From Fasciola hepatica (taxonomy: Eukaryota; Platyhelminthes; Trematoda; Plagiorchiida; Fasciolidae): a DNA stretch of 64,000 nucleotides. The position numbers and the translations under genes were made by a program. This document shows, one piece after another, positions 24,961 to 36,859 of this stretch. The stretch is taken from the NCBI GenBank assembly GCA_948099385.1, contig CANUEZ040000024.1, positions 23,738,501 to 23,802,500 on the forward strand. Direction: 5' to 3'. Each line of letters starts with the position of its first letter. Positions within the stretch are counted from its first letter, which is position 1. The notes beneath the pieces are model-generated. The model did no database searches. It saw nothing but the letters and a program-made list of their open reading frames with translations, and was not told the DNA's origin.

Positions 24961-25289
24961 GTTAAATCTGAGTGAGCGGAAAATCCAATATTCTGCTTGG
25001 GTAAACGTATTTCTGACGCGTATAGCGGCGTACGGTGGTCACAGCGAGTAAACTCCTTTAATTCGATGAGGCAGTGGTTAACGTAGAAACGTAGCGCAGC
25101 AAGTCAAAGCGCGCGCCGACGTCAGGGTGGTCAGTCCATGACGTGGAAAAAAGTTATGAATAGCCTATAAAGTAGACTTGGCTATGTAGGCCATGTTAGG
25201 CCTCTTACGTGGGGTTCAAGAGACTTCACTACTCAGAGGTTAGATACATTGAGTAATATGGTTCGGTGTGGCGATCAGTGGCTCTATTG
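24961..25289. other. Probable 5' flank of the CR1-like element
   Basis: GC is higher around 25010-25140 than in the flanks, which fits an untranslated 5' region of the minus-strand element ending near 24960. No coding content is seen. Confidence 0.3.
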
Positions 25290-25455
25290 TCTACACAAAC
25301 TTTCTTTATCAACTCGGTACTTCTATTTCCAGTTATATTATTATTTTCATTCCCTTGTTTCATTCATTGTTTCCGATTGCGGCTGCCCCTGAGAGATAGC
25401 AACCAAAGCGACCGCACCCAATGCATGGTTAGTGGTTGTTTGACTGAACTGAACT
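25290..25455 (+). repeat. Non-LTR 3' untranslated tail with (ACTGA)n end
   Basis: The sequence from GAGATAGCAACCAAAGCGACC to GGTTAGTGGTTGT, followed by GACTGAACTGAACTG, resembles 56285-56346 (GAGACAGCAAACAGAACTGC, GATTAATGGTTGT, ACTGAACTGAA). Both look like 3' ends of one non-LTR family that finishes in a short ACTGA repeat. No coding part is attached. Confidence 0.5.
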
Positions 25456-25892
25456 GCCTACACTAAGTTCAGCTTTGCACTGCTGCACTAACTCTAATGA
25501 GAAAACTTTTCTGCCTTCGAATAATCTCGTTTTATTAGCGTGAAGCACTGAATATGTAAGTTGTTGGTCCATGTATACACTCGTTGCACACAACGCATCG
25601 GTCAAACTGGTGTGTTCAATCAAGCCTTGAGGACTGAGAGCAGCTGAAAAGATTCATCTCTCATCTGTCGATCCAAGCCATGAATCGGCTATCCTTTTGT
25701 TCGTGGTTACGCGGGCTCGGTACTGCCAGGTGCTGACGCGCCGTCTGCCAATGAGACAGCTGTCTATCGAAAAGTGTGTCAGACTATACTCTCACAAGTT
25801 CCTATTTGGACTCGAGTCTTGGGTTTATGATTATGATTCCAACACGTTACCACAGATGGGTATCGTATAAATATAGTCCTGATGTGAAACGA

Positions 25893-26080
25893 ATCGATAA
25901 GAGTCAAAGTTCAGATAGCCCCATGGTAACATGTATGACTCCCGAATATGCACTCCCGGTTGGAGTTCAAGTTGGGACTAGGTGAACTTGCATGGCAACT
26001 GATGATTCCGAACAAAATTGAAATGGTTGTACTGCGCTTCCATGGTTTCCACCGGTTGATACTGCATGATGGATCATTTC
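25893..26080 (+). repeat. SINE family 2 copy, diverged
   Basis: GGAGTTCAAGTTGGGACTAGG, TTGAAATGGTTGTACTGCGCTTCCATGG (two runs) and CTGCATGATG align in order to the family seen at 3370-3500. An A-box-like stretch (GATAGCCCCATGGTAACATG) precedes the B-box-like GGTTGGAGTTCAAG. Overall about three-quarters similar by eye. Confidence 0.5.
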
Positions 26081-27510
26081 ATGGCTGTTGGATAGTCGAC
26101 TTTTCGACAGTAAAGAATGACTTCTGTATATGTAGGTTGCATTAAAATGAAAAACCCAACCGGTACAGTTTTGCGCTCAATGGCTTAATAATGATAATTT
26201 GTTGGAATATAGATTTTTGTACACCTTTAGCATATGAAATTTCGTTTCAAGCCTGCTCAAGCTACACACAATTGGCTTACACAGTTTTCAACTTATTTAG
26301 AAAGAGAATATGCATGTTTCTCGTCTGATTATTGATACGTAAATGATCCAAACCGTGTACCCTTTACACCGATTATGAGGATTTGGTCTAAAATGACAAG
26401 TTTCTAGGTGCTATCACACTGTATCCTAAAGACTACTCTAATTGGACATCAGCGAGAGAAATTTAGAAAGTGATTCTCGATTTCGGATTGAATGTGGCTC
26501 TCGCGGAGTCCCAGAAACCAATACGCTGTTTTTGTGTCCGTGAACGAAAGCATACAGGAGCAACGAGAAGAACCACCCCACTGCAGGAAAAAATTGTATA
26601 CCGACCACGACAAATTGCAGTGAGTACATATGCATAATAACTAACGTCAATTGGCATTGTGAACAGCCAGTAAGAAACATGGTCAACGTACACATGGTGC
26701 CCGGATGTGTGATATTCAATAGAAAAGGGACCGTGTAGAGCGTATCGATCGAAGTGCAAGTGCAATATCAAACAGCAAAGCAACTCCAAGGAGAAATATC
26801 TAGGAGCTGATGGCAGAAGGCGGAAGAACAATTTCGTAAACAGAATACATCGATAACAGCTGATTTGCACAAAGTTTTATCATTTGCTGTCTACATTTAC
26901 TGTCCATTTTGAACAGCATTCTGTGTACACTGGTTTGAATGTTTACCTGTGTTTAACGTGTAGGATGATCGCAAACCGCAGATACGACGGGTAGGCAAGG
27001 CTTTCTTATGAGTTGTCAGTGCTTTACTATGGTTATTATTATTATTATTAATAATCCCATCTTTACTTTGTGTTCAACTATGTGCGAAATATCAACGGCA
27101 TAATTTACGCAACTTCTGTTGGGTGTACTGATCTATAAACTAAAACCACCGGGTGAATACACACGACAATATGAGCAGACATTTCTGTACTACCTGCTAG
27201 TCTAATACGAACTTCTGTTAAACTGTGACCTCTAATCGTGTCCAATGGCCTTATTAAACAGCTTTGCCAAAGTACGACTGCTACCACGTGATATGACATA
27301 CATCTGAAATTCCATCTGACGAAAGTTTGCGGGAATAAAGTTATAAAAAATGAATCTCTGCTTTCCATCCCCTATATCTGGGTTATCTAAATCTCAATCG
27401 ATAGGTTTTGATAAAGAAAATTAAACCACAATGAAAGCAACGATTATCGCATGGAAATTACAGGAAGACTTCAAAAGCCCGAAACACTTTGGTTAAATTG
27501 GCATTTTTGG
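26081..27510. other. No firm gene
   Basis: Two overlapping minus-strand open frames (26463-26870, 135 codons, and 26438-26719, 93 codons) are hydrophobic. The second has a plausible membrane span, LQFVVVGIQFFPAVGWFF. Neither has clear splice partners, and two overlapping frames cannot both be real. A short (ATT)n tract lies at 27031-27053. Confidence 0.25.
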
Positions 27511-27757
27511 CCGGTGGTGGCCGAGTGGTTTACAGCGTTCGATTTCCACCTTGGAGATCAGAGGTTCGAATCGGGTGGTAGACAGTAATTCACTGTCATC
27601 CGGCTCATTACCACACCTAACCTACTGGGACCTAATGTGATTCTCCACTCTAAGTCTGGAGGTCCGGTTCGCGGTTATCCCTAATAGTTCAGTATACGTT
27701 CGAGGCTATGGGGTATACCCTTCCACTCCACTCATGCGGAAGCATATAATAAAACAA
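27511..27757 (+). repeat. SINE family 1, complete copy
   Basis: The head reads GGTGGCCGAGTGGTTTACAG (A box) and AGAGGTTCGAATCGGG (B box), a tRNA-Ser/Leu-like pol III promoter. A body of about 170 bp follows with GGTAGACAGTAATTCACTGTC, CTACTGGGACCTAATGTG, TTATCCCTAATAG and CCACTCATGC, then the tail AAGCATATAATAAAA. This is the reference copy for seven others in the window. Confidence 0.85.
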
Positions 27758-29199
27758 TGTATTAATATCATTAATCCAGCCCAACGTCCATTTCGAACGG
27801 CCAAGTTTCTTTCGGACCATCCGAATTATTGAACTAACTGCAACGCCCACTTTGCATTGTGTGCAGTACCGTGTCTCGACATTTTGATCAGTTGATTGGC
27901 TAAACTTTGATTCGGTTCAAATGGTAAAAGCTATCGGGCCGGAAAGAACCCGCAACTGCGAATGAACACGACCGATCCACACTTGAGTCTCGTGAACGTA
28001 ATTCACCGGCTGAATTCTTAGACCAAACCAATGGCTTCGCTCACTTCGAAAGAGGTTCACAGAATTTGTCTGCCCATGACATACACTCGCATAGATGAAT
28101 AGTATTTCAGTGTGTCTTTGGTATTTGAGTCACACGGGGCTACACAATTATCACAGAATTACGTCTTCCGAATTGATCCACACTATGAGGAATTGAACCA
28201 TTCCGCATTCATACCAGACTAAGTATTCTAATCAATGAATCTATTCGCTTTGTGGAAAGTAAAGTTTGCGCTCTGAGATATGCAAATTCACACCGAGGTC
28301 AATGGTAACTGACTAGAACAAAGGAAAAACTGACGTTCCAGGTTGAAGACATTTCAGTTTCGAGGGGTCATTTGTGCCCGTGTACTTCGAGGACTCATGG
28401 GACATTTTTATCTCGCGCGACATGAATGAGCATGGAATTCACATATCAGCCCTCTCTCCCCTAACCTTCGTCTGAATCGCATTTCCCATCGCGTCCCAAA
28501 CTCCCTTGAGATTGAATGAATGGTACACGAGGAATCCGACAATTTCCGACCCCTGCCGTGTACGATCAAACCATCGTCTCCTAATTAGCCCATATGGTGA
28601 AAAATTTAGAAAGGGGGTACAGCCGAATTTTTCTTGAATCTCGTCATTTAGATCACTTGTTTTCTCATAGTCATCCATGATGGTAGTTAAGGTAAATTTG
28701 GTTGAAATATAAGTACACGGACTACAAAAATTGTTGAATAAAAAATATATTATAATAGAAGCACATAGTAAGTACCGCGTTAGAAGCTGCCATCATGTTT
28801 TTCATTATAATCTATTGTATTTTTGTGAACCAAATGGGAATCAAGAGGGACTTGCGTAATGACAGTGCGCAATGATGTGAAGGAATTGTCGTCAGTCTCC
28901 TCTTTTCGTTTTCTCAGCGCTTCTCCTAAAGAAAAATCATTAAAATTTGGACTTGATTTGGTATGAACAAACTACTCGTTTAGTTTCTAGTCTGTTTCCC
29001 AAAACCGACGATCTTCTTCGACGGGAATGAGAATCGTCCAAATCATTGTTATTCTTCTAAGCTTAACGCTAACCTTCTATCGTCAGTTATAACTGAAGAT
29101 CGAATTCTGAGTTTGCTTAGAGAGGAAGTTGAAGATTATGCCCCCTCTATTTGATGAGTTCATTGGGCAACGTGTTGCTTCGTCTAACCAAAATCGCAG
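27758..29199. other. No gene recognised
   Basis: A minus-strand frame at 28439-28678 (79 codons, starting MDDYEKTSDLNDEIQEKFG) has reasonable composition but no splice or family support. Nothing else seen. It lies in the presumed long intron of the RA-domain gene. Confidence 0.3.
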
Positions 29200-29314
29200 G
29201 TTTCGTCGAGCGACAGCATTTCGGATCTGATCACCCGCGTGGTTACCAAATTTGATCTACCGCTCGGGAAAATGACTCAGTACGATCTGGTTGCTGTACG
29301 ACCCGGGGCTCCAG
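29200..29314 (+). CDS. RA-domain gene, exon b (Ras-association / ubiquitin-like fold)
   Basis: A 115-nt exon between aaaatcgcag and gttggt: phase 0 at the start, 38 codons, phase 1 at the end. It encodes VSSSDSISDLITRVVTKFDL, then TQYDLVAVRPGAP. The pattern 'V.SSDS..DLI..V..KF.L...YDLV.V' is that of strands 1-2, helix 1 and strand 3 of Ras-association domains (as in RASSF or diacylglycerol kinase theta). The next exon, at 32285, starts with two nucleotides, so the split codon reads GAT and continues DRILSFEENAIRAF. Which RA protein this is cannot be told from one domain. Confidence 0.55.
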
Positions 29315-31170
29315 GTTGGTTTTCCAACCCTCAGAATATCGATCAGCCTTTGCGTGTTTTGCTTGCCTGCTCAGATTTTTCCATACTCATCCGCTTGATG
29401 GTCAGTTTAGTAGTCTGTCGGACTACCGACCAGTCCCATAGGAATCTCATGACTAGTTGTCGTGTGCTAGCAGCAGCAGTAATAGCAGTAGTGTTCTGAA
29501 TAAAACTTCTGGCTTAGGGGCTACAATTGTTTCTTTTCATAGCATAATACGTTTTATTGGGGTATTCAAGCCCATATTACCTGCAATGTGGTCTTTTTCC
29601 GTTTTATTTTACCACATTGGCAAAGGATTTTTGGTGCACGTGAAAGTTGTAGGTTGCTTTAACCCAATTCAGCTTGAGGGTGAGTGGATGGATGCTTGAC
29701 AAAATACTAACCTGTTATAAATAGTCTTTCCGTAGGAAAGTATGCCAGAAAATCGAAATAACCGTATTTCCTCCCAAAAATTTTAATATAAACCTTCATT
29801 GCTGTTTGACTGCCTGTAGAGGTATTCGAATACCATAACACAGTGACTGCATCGATTGCTGATTTTGTAGTTCAGAAATGCGCCAACTTCTTATCTGCAG
29901 ACTTACAATCACGTGTGTACACGATGGGTCAAAAACAATAGTTATATTTGTTTCTTTCAGACGCAAAGAAATAAGACTTGTGGTCTGCATTTGTTTGTTA
30001 TATAACCCCCACCCCCCGAGTGAAATCGGTGTTAAACGAAAGATATATCGTGGTGTCATTTCAGTATATTTCAGTGTTATTGGAAATCTTTTTCGGTCAG
30101 TTCGTATCGAACAGGACCGACTGATTGATTTAGTCCCGAGTTACTAAGAAATACCAACATCAGAGCAAAATATCCGGATGAGTATCCGGTGGTCAACGCT
30201 GTTGGATACTTAACTGAAATAGGACAACTGTGACTTTTGTGAAAGCCAGTTAGGCTGACGACTTTTTGGAGTTGAATATTTTGTTCTGCTCAATTCGTCT
30301 GTTCACTTTGAAAAATGTATACACCAACGGAATAATGCATTCTTGGTTAGTGAAATACCACATACACAGGCCTGCCCGTTCGGAATATTCGTTTAGCGGA
30401 TACTGGTTGTTCGCGTGTGCAAATAAGACCAACGAAACTGAGAAAGGATTGTTTCCCCAAGCAGTACAGCAGGTTTGAAGGTTAAAGTAAATGACCATTA
30501 ACACTCAATAGATAAGTCATGAAATAATTACCAACCTGGTGTGAAATTTATCATTCGCACTGTCGTTTAACGTTTAAGCCAGCGTCTCGTGACAAAACTG
30601 CATTGCTTTCGAATGAGCAGATCTTTCAGGACGATCGTTCTTCATCCCCCACCACAGTGGTTCTTGTTAGTACGGCAGAACTCGACTCAGCCGAACGTAT
30701 GGTTCTGTAGCGCTGTCTCTGAATGGAATGCACGTCAGAAAAATTCGCTTCTGTTAATAGACATTTAGCCATGACCGATTTCGGTAGTTGTCTGTTAAAA
30801 TAGCCCACCACGGAACGATACAGTGCATTTTAGTGAATATCTCAAGCAGTTGTAAACTTTTCTAGTCAGTTTGAATGATAGCGTACAAATTATAAGGACG
30901 CGTATTCATCTTAGAAGTGCGAAGTATCATCGCAGGACTGACTGACTGAGTTGTTGTAGCAGCATCGAGAGATATTTTTACGGACTACATACGTATCTAG
31001 CCTTTTGATCCCTGCAATAAATTCTCTTATTGGTTACATCCTAACACTAATAACTACCTCTACTCCACTCTTTAAAGCTATGTCTTATTCTTACACTTGC
31101 TTGAAATTCAAAATATATCCTACATGTGCGTCTACATATAGAAGTGGACTCATTTCTTACCTTGTTCGCT
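29315..31170. other. No gene recognised (intron of RA-domain gene)
   Basis: Nothing supportable. There is a C-rich run (ccccaccccccg) near 30007. Short open frames lack splice signals. Confidence 0.3.
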
Positions 31171-31418
31171 TTTTTTATTACATGCTTGCGCATGGGTGCA
31201 GTGGAAGGCATATATACCCCATAGCCACGAGGGCCCACTGCACGACTGGGGATAGCCGGTAACCGAACCCTGAGACTTGGATTGGAGGACCACATAAGGT
31301 CCCAATCCGGACGACAATGGATTACTGTCTGCCACCAAAGTAACCGGTGATTGTGGAGATTCGAACCTCTAACCTCCGAGGTGGTAATCAAACGCTGTAA
31401 ACCACTCGACCACCATCG
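31171..31418 (-). repeat. SINE family 1, complete copy
   Basis: On the minus strand the head is TGGTGGTCGAGTGGTTTACAG at the high-coordinate end with AGAGGTTCGAATC as B box. The body ends at TGCGCAAGCATGTAATAAAAA at the low-coordinate end. It matches 27511-27757 throughout. Confidence 0.85.
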
Positions 31419-32284
31419 ATTCTTATCTATCGCCCGACAGTGGAGTCACTCGTCGACAAGAAAGCAGACAGTCGACTTGTCGTACTGATTTTCTTCGTCC
31501 ACACAAAAGTGACGCTGTTCATTCTTGAAAAGAAATAACCCAGGTTGTATGTGTGGTTCAGACGAGTAAGCACTCATGACCGATGTGAGAGGCAAATATT
31601 TCTGTCCTGATCGTAAGCTTTGCGTCATTATTAGTAAATTGAGGACAGATCCACTCACACGATCCACTTATTTCCAATGATAAGAAATGACAACTTTTCC
31701 TTGTTGATCCGTTGTTTGATGTGAGCAAACTTTAGGATCATTGTTCGGGCAACAGACGGTGTTTAGAACAACAGACCACCAGCCCACGAACGTCTGTTTC
31801 CTCAGGGATCTACCGTGAAAAAGGACGGATGATTGTGCACGCTCATACTTCTGTAGACAAAGCACCGTATATTTTTATGCTCCATATATTCTCATCATAA
31901 TACACCACGTGTTGTTCTGAATGCGCCGTCAAATTGGCTTGAGTTTGAATTTAAATTCCGCCTTGGTTTACTGACATGCACAAATGCACTAATCAATTGC
32001 TAACAGGTGGTGAACGTGTGCTGTACTTTTGTTTCACGGGAAGTAATATTTAAAAAATAACTTATCAACAGCCAGTTATGCTCACTACTCCATATTGTAT
32101 TACAAAATCCCTATCAGAGTTCTTTCTATTTACATTTTGTCTAACGCGCTTGAATCATTCTTTCAGTGCAGTCGTGCCATCATGCTTCCACTCGCATAGG
32201 GTTGCTTATCAGGCAGACCAAGAACAGCCGAGTTTGGCAGTAGATTTATCCAGATTTTTCTAACTTTCATCTTGCTCTGCATAG
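31419..32284. other. No gene recognised
   Basis: No exon with paired splice sites was found, although an acceptor-like cattctttcag lies at 32166. Its downstream frames do not join in phase to the 32285 exon. Confidence 0.3.
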
Positions 32285-32373
32285 ATCGCATCTTGTCGTT
32301 TGAGGAGAACGCCATTCGGGCATTCCGACGAGCTGAGCTAGTGCAGCCCAACGAGATTGTCAATTGTGCCTTG
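32285..32373 (+). CDS. RA-domain gene, exon c
   Basis: The exon follows cttgctctgcatag. The first two nucleotides complete a GAT codon with exon b. The translation is RILSFEENAIRAFRRAELV, then QPNEIVNCAL, fitting the end of a Ras-association fold. The 3' end is ambiguous: ttg|gtccga after 32373 or cag|gtccaa after 32471 are both possible, and the frame stays open to 32538. In-phase joining of three separately found exons is the main support. Confidence 0.5.
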
Positions 32374-32538
32374 GTCCGACATCATTCAAGCCGATCTACG
32401 ATTACCATGGGACGTCTGAGTACCTCAAATCACCCAAAGATAGTGACGAAACATGCAACCTATCACGTCAGGTCCAAAACCCACCCACCTGTGCGCACTA
32501 TTTTTGACATCTGGCACACCACAGGAACATCTACTTAG

Positions 32539-34229
32539 CCTCGAATTCTCTGGGCAGCGAGATATTCATCTCATTGTCTCGTTATCCAATTAAATTCGTC
32601 TACATAAACAGCATCATTAAAAACCAGATGTTCATTGAGCGAGAATGATGACATGCCGTGAGAGGGTCAAAATTGTCTTACTTCTTTGGAAACTGTTCAC
32701 ATTATTAGGTGACATCATATATTTTACAAGTTGAGGATCTCAATTGGCATCAATTATCCATGTACATAGATAACTTTCTGTTCATTCGTTATCACACACT
32801 ACTGAACAACAAGTGCTTCGAAGGTATACTCCACCTAAAATTTTGTTTGTCCCCTGTTCACCCACCCACTTTCTTCTCAGATTCCTTCCTACCGCTGTGT
32901 GCAAATGATGGATGACTGTGTTGAGGTCGAGCTATTTTCTTACTGTTTTTTTTACCACTCATTTTTCCGTATTCCAGAAGAGAAAATCTGCAGAGTAATT
33001 CACTACTATGCAGCGAGTTTGAAAATTTGTGTGATAACTGAAATTATGTCTCTGTGATATCATGTGACCTGTATTATTTTACATCATTTAATCAGTGCTT
33101 GATAAGGAGTCATTCGTGTATTTGTTTAATCGCAACTTACATATCGGACTGTGCTGCACGCGATCGTGTGCCTCGGATGGGTCTTGTATTTGGAATTGTT
33201 GACTTTTTCATTAGTCTCAATCTAGCGAATATTCTATCTGTAAAGAAAACAGATTATCAGAGCGGTTCATTTGATTTTGCCTAAATATGAATTACTTGGA
33301 CTTTTGGACTACGCTTTTGTGACCTCTTTGGTTGACTACGGTAATTGGAATCCCCAAAAGAACTGAAAGAAAATATTTTTTAAGAAAAAGGAAGATGTCG
33401 ACAGAAGTTGGAACAACCTCGGTCTTGCTGGCATATCTGTGAATGCCTGGCGGTCTTCATGGTAGGCTTCTGATGCCTCCGTCCCCGGGGGTTCGAATCC
33501 TCGAGCCACCGCCAGCCGATTCGCAGCTTTTAATTGGCCACGACCCCCTTTCTGAACTGATCTATTACTATTATATAATAGAAAGAAAGAAGATAAAACA
33601 GCAAAACAACAATGTCCAATTAGGAATTTCGTGAGTGCATACATGTATACAAATCAGTGAGATCAAATAAACGTCATACATCGACCGGTGGATCGAACAA
33701 CTAGAGCCATCCGGGCATAAGTTGATATGATGCAATCTGAAGAACATTCTCAACCAAAATAATTAGTCGGCTTGCTTTGTGCTGACCGCGCAAAATAAGG
33801 AATACTAACTAATTAGTTGACTGGCCGACGGACAGACAGACAGTTTGACTGGCTGACTAACGGAGCAACTCAGTTAACGATTGATGGCTCCTTGCTTTTG
33901 AAAGGCGTCACTGTCCGATCAGCCGGGTTTGACGTGTATCACGTGATATATAAGCACTACTGTGGCTAAAACATCCAAATATAATTGCTAGCAGGTTCCA
34001 TGACAGAATTTTACTTTTGTTTTGCTCTGGTTCAGAAAGAAAACTGTAAACGCACCTTTGTGCAGAGCCTTCAGATTGGCCGTGCTGTTCACTGGAATAT
34101 CAGTTTGCACTGTTTTCTGTGGATTTGCTCGCCGTATTTTTTGTTGAAACTCCTCATACTAACACTTGGGTGCAGACCGATAGATTTTCCTCTCCTTTAT
34201 TTGAACAACACCGTAGGAAGAAAAAATAG
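32539..34229. other. No gene; tRNA-like repeat fragment at about 33440-33520
   Basis: At 33484-33500 the plus strand has GGGGGTTCGAATCCTCGAG, a B-box-like sequence following a GC-rich stretch. The expected A box is not obvious, so it may be the head of a third SINE type or a decayed tRNA pseudogene. The remainder shows nothing recognisable. Confidence 0.3.
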
Positions 34230-36030
34230 ACCTACAGGAGCAGGCGAAAGTCTGAAGCAAAACGGATCACGAAGCTAATGAAAGTGGAAAACAAGCGCCC
34301 ATATAGGGTAGGTGTAGATACCATCCTGGGAAACTCCAGCTGTCGGGACACGTGGCGTGCTGTAAAAGGGCTTTGTGTAAATAATTCATAAAGCAGGAAC
34401 CGTTCCGTTGACGCCGAAGACCTCGAAAAAAGTCTTGGTTCGCTGTCTCGGGATATCTATTTTTTATAGCTTCACCACTAGGCCTCCTTGAGTCGAGCCC
34501 ACGGCTGTTTGGAAGTAGCTGAGTACACTGAAGACAAATGAAGCCTCGGGCCCCGATGGCTTATCTTCTGTTGTCCTGAAAGTGTGCACCGACGCCCTAT
34601 CGCTTTCCTCGTCAGATATTTTGAATTGTTGTCTGAAAAGCTGTGAAGTTACCAACATATGAAGACCTGCAAAGATATTACCTGTCCAGAAAAAGGAGCC
34701 TGGTACACACAGAACCGTTGTATTTACGTCCTTGATGCTGAAGACATTGGAGGGAAGTTTGCTGCCAGGTACTGTCACCGAGAGTGCTGCTGAGGATATC
34801 TATCAGTTGGCATGTAGGTCATCCCAACCCACCTTTGGTGCCATAACCTACTTAGTAAACTCTGTTGTGGCCGTTTTAGATGAGAAATGTAAAATGGTTA
34901 TGATGCTATTTCCAGACTAAAAAATGCTTTCGGCAGTCTCGATAGGTCAGTGTTGCTCAATTTATTATCCGAACCAGCAGACTATCAGAGCCTACGCAGA
35001 ATGATTCCGGATTATTTCACTGACCAGACACAATTTACATCATTTAGTGTAATGACATCCCCTCCGCTTCCTGTCAATGATGGTGTTTTATCGGGTTTTG
35101 CCTTTTCACCCTACTTCTTCTTCTTGTGCGTAAAACAATTCCCTGTCCCATCTTCACCTCATGCAAATATGCAGACGACGTCGTTTTCGGCAGTGAGCAT
35201 TTTAGACCAGAGGTCACTCCCATAATCCAAAGCAGACTAGATGGTATCGTAAATTGACCCTCTTCCCGTTCTCTGAAATCAAATGCTTCTAAATGTCACG
35301 ATGCATCATTTTATTCATCATCCAGGGGATCAAATCATAACAGTGCTGACAGACACCTCCTGTTTCTGCACACGACGAACATATTCCTGCATCGTCCACA
35401 GTCAACTAACTCGACTTTTTACCTACCCACAAACTGCCGTAGTCTTTGCACGTCAGTGAGGTGTTTTGCCAAGTTAGAAAGCTGCTCTTTTTCTCTCTCA
35501 GATTACATATGCCCTCCGTAGCCCTAGAAATGCTTTTCAAAATTTGTAACCGTTTGCATTATTCCCCACTGGCTCTGCTGCTCCCCAGTAATCGATTCTA
35601 GTTTGCTAAAAAACGACTTTCATTTGACCACAAGATCCATAAAACACACCTCTAGATATTGTGGCATACCTAGAGTTACACTTGTTGACACCATAGTTTT
35701 ACTTCCGAAATTCTGCCTGATTCCCGTCATCCCCTATTTGCAAAAGCCGCATCTACATCTTCCCCACGTCCAAAGTTCAAACTGTTGTTTACCCTCACTT
35801 CTGTGCATCACAACTCTGTTTTACCGTATCTTCCTCACCTACTTGTCTACTGCAAGAAGGTTCTCTCAGAACTACGAAAAAGCTTATAAGTTGAACATAA
35901 TCCGTCTTTACTGTTTTATTCCTTTGTTGAAACTGTGCACACATTGCATTATTTTATCCACAGAAATGGTGTACACGGCTGAAAATCCACCCTTTTGGGT
36001 GCAGGAAGCAACTGCTGACTTGACTTGACT
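34230..36030 (+). mobile_element. CR1/Jockey-like retrotransposon relic (linker, RT, C-terminus)
   Basis: From 34300 the plus strand reads CRDTWRAVKGLC and SVDAEDLEKSLGSLSRDIY, the linker before the RT. Then ASGPDGLSSVVLKVCTDAL, RPAKILPVQKKEPGTHR, AITYLVNSVVAVLDEKCKMV, SLDRSVLLNLLS, VNDGVLSGFAFSPYFFFL and an intact KYADDVVFG at 35165-35191 (motif C). The C-terminal block continues to about 35950. The tail near 36015-36035 is a short TGACT repeat (TGACTTGACTTGACTTG). Several frameshifts and stops make it inactive even though YADD is kept. Confidence 0.8.
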
Positions 36031-36480
36031 TGAAACCATTGAACACCAAATCTGTGACTAAGGTGTTACGGGGTAGCAGCCCAGTTGAAAGGTTCACATA
36101 AAACAATCGATAATCATAACTGTAACCGGCATTGTAGTTGATGATGGAAAACTTCGCTGCTCTGAGTTGTTGATACCAGTGGGTGTTTCTCTTTTTGTTT
36201 GTCATCCAGTCGATGCAACGTAATTTGGTATCGATCTGCAGCTGGTTGTACATTGCAAGGATGATACACCACGGTAGATAAGTCTCGTTAAGGAAAATCC
36301 CAGAATGACGATATTTGATCCAAGCTAGGGTATTTGGTTGAGAATATTTGACTGAAAATACCTCTGAGGAAGAATAAAATGTGCCGGGAGATAGATTGGA
36401 GCGATTTATTGGCAAATTTTCAGGTTCTAACAATGAATACAGCATCATGGGTTGACCGCCACATAGAAAACAACTTATTT
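35954..36480 (-). CDS. Unknown long open frame, candidate exon or element
   Basis: The minus strand is open for about 174 codons, longer than expected by chance at this base composition. An extension upstream of the first ATG reads WKISCFLCGGQPMMLYSL. Further pieces are PGTFYSSSEVFSVKYSQPN and RCIDWMTNKKRNTHWY. It overlaps the 3' end of the plus-strand CR1 relic only at its C-terminal 25 codons. No family recognised; it could be a host exon or a decayed mobile protein. Confidence 0.35.
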
Positions 36481-36797
36481 TCCAGCAGAAGTCAACTCAC
36501 AGTTCGCTTTCTCTCGCTCTCTCTCATTCGAAGAGGAGTTCGTCGCTGAGGTAACAATTTCCGAATCGTTTACTTCCTCGCACGCCCTACTAGCTTCCAA
36601 AAGCACGCCAGTGTACTTCGATTCTGTGATACCAAACACGTTGGCCAGAGCTTCTCCACAACTGTTGACCAGGTCGTACGCGCGATGTGCGGTCTTTCTA
36701 AGACGATTTTGCTTCCATGGACTCTATTATTTTGGATTGAAGATAAGAATGATTATGGCACCGAATCAGTTCACACGAAGCGGTTTGCCTGCTCTCT

Positions 36798-36859
36798 AAC
36801 AAAAATAACAACAACAGTAACCACAACAACAACAACGAAAACAAAAAACAACAACAACG
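36798..36859. repeat. (AAC)n-rich low-complexity tract
   Basis: Imperfect AAC/CAA repeats over about 60 bp. Confidence 0.85.

Noticed and set aside
27511..27585. tRNA-Ser/Leu gene
   Set aside because: The same head recurs at several sites with a constant 170-bp body, so it is a SINE promoter and not a functional tRNA.
33440..33520. Possible tRNA gene around GGTTCGAATCC
   Set aside because: B box only; no D arm or acceptor stem could be folded.
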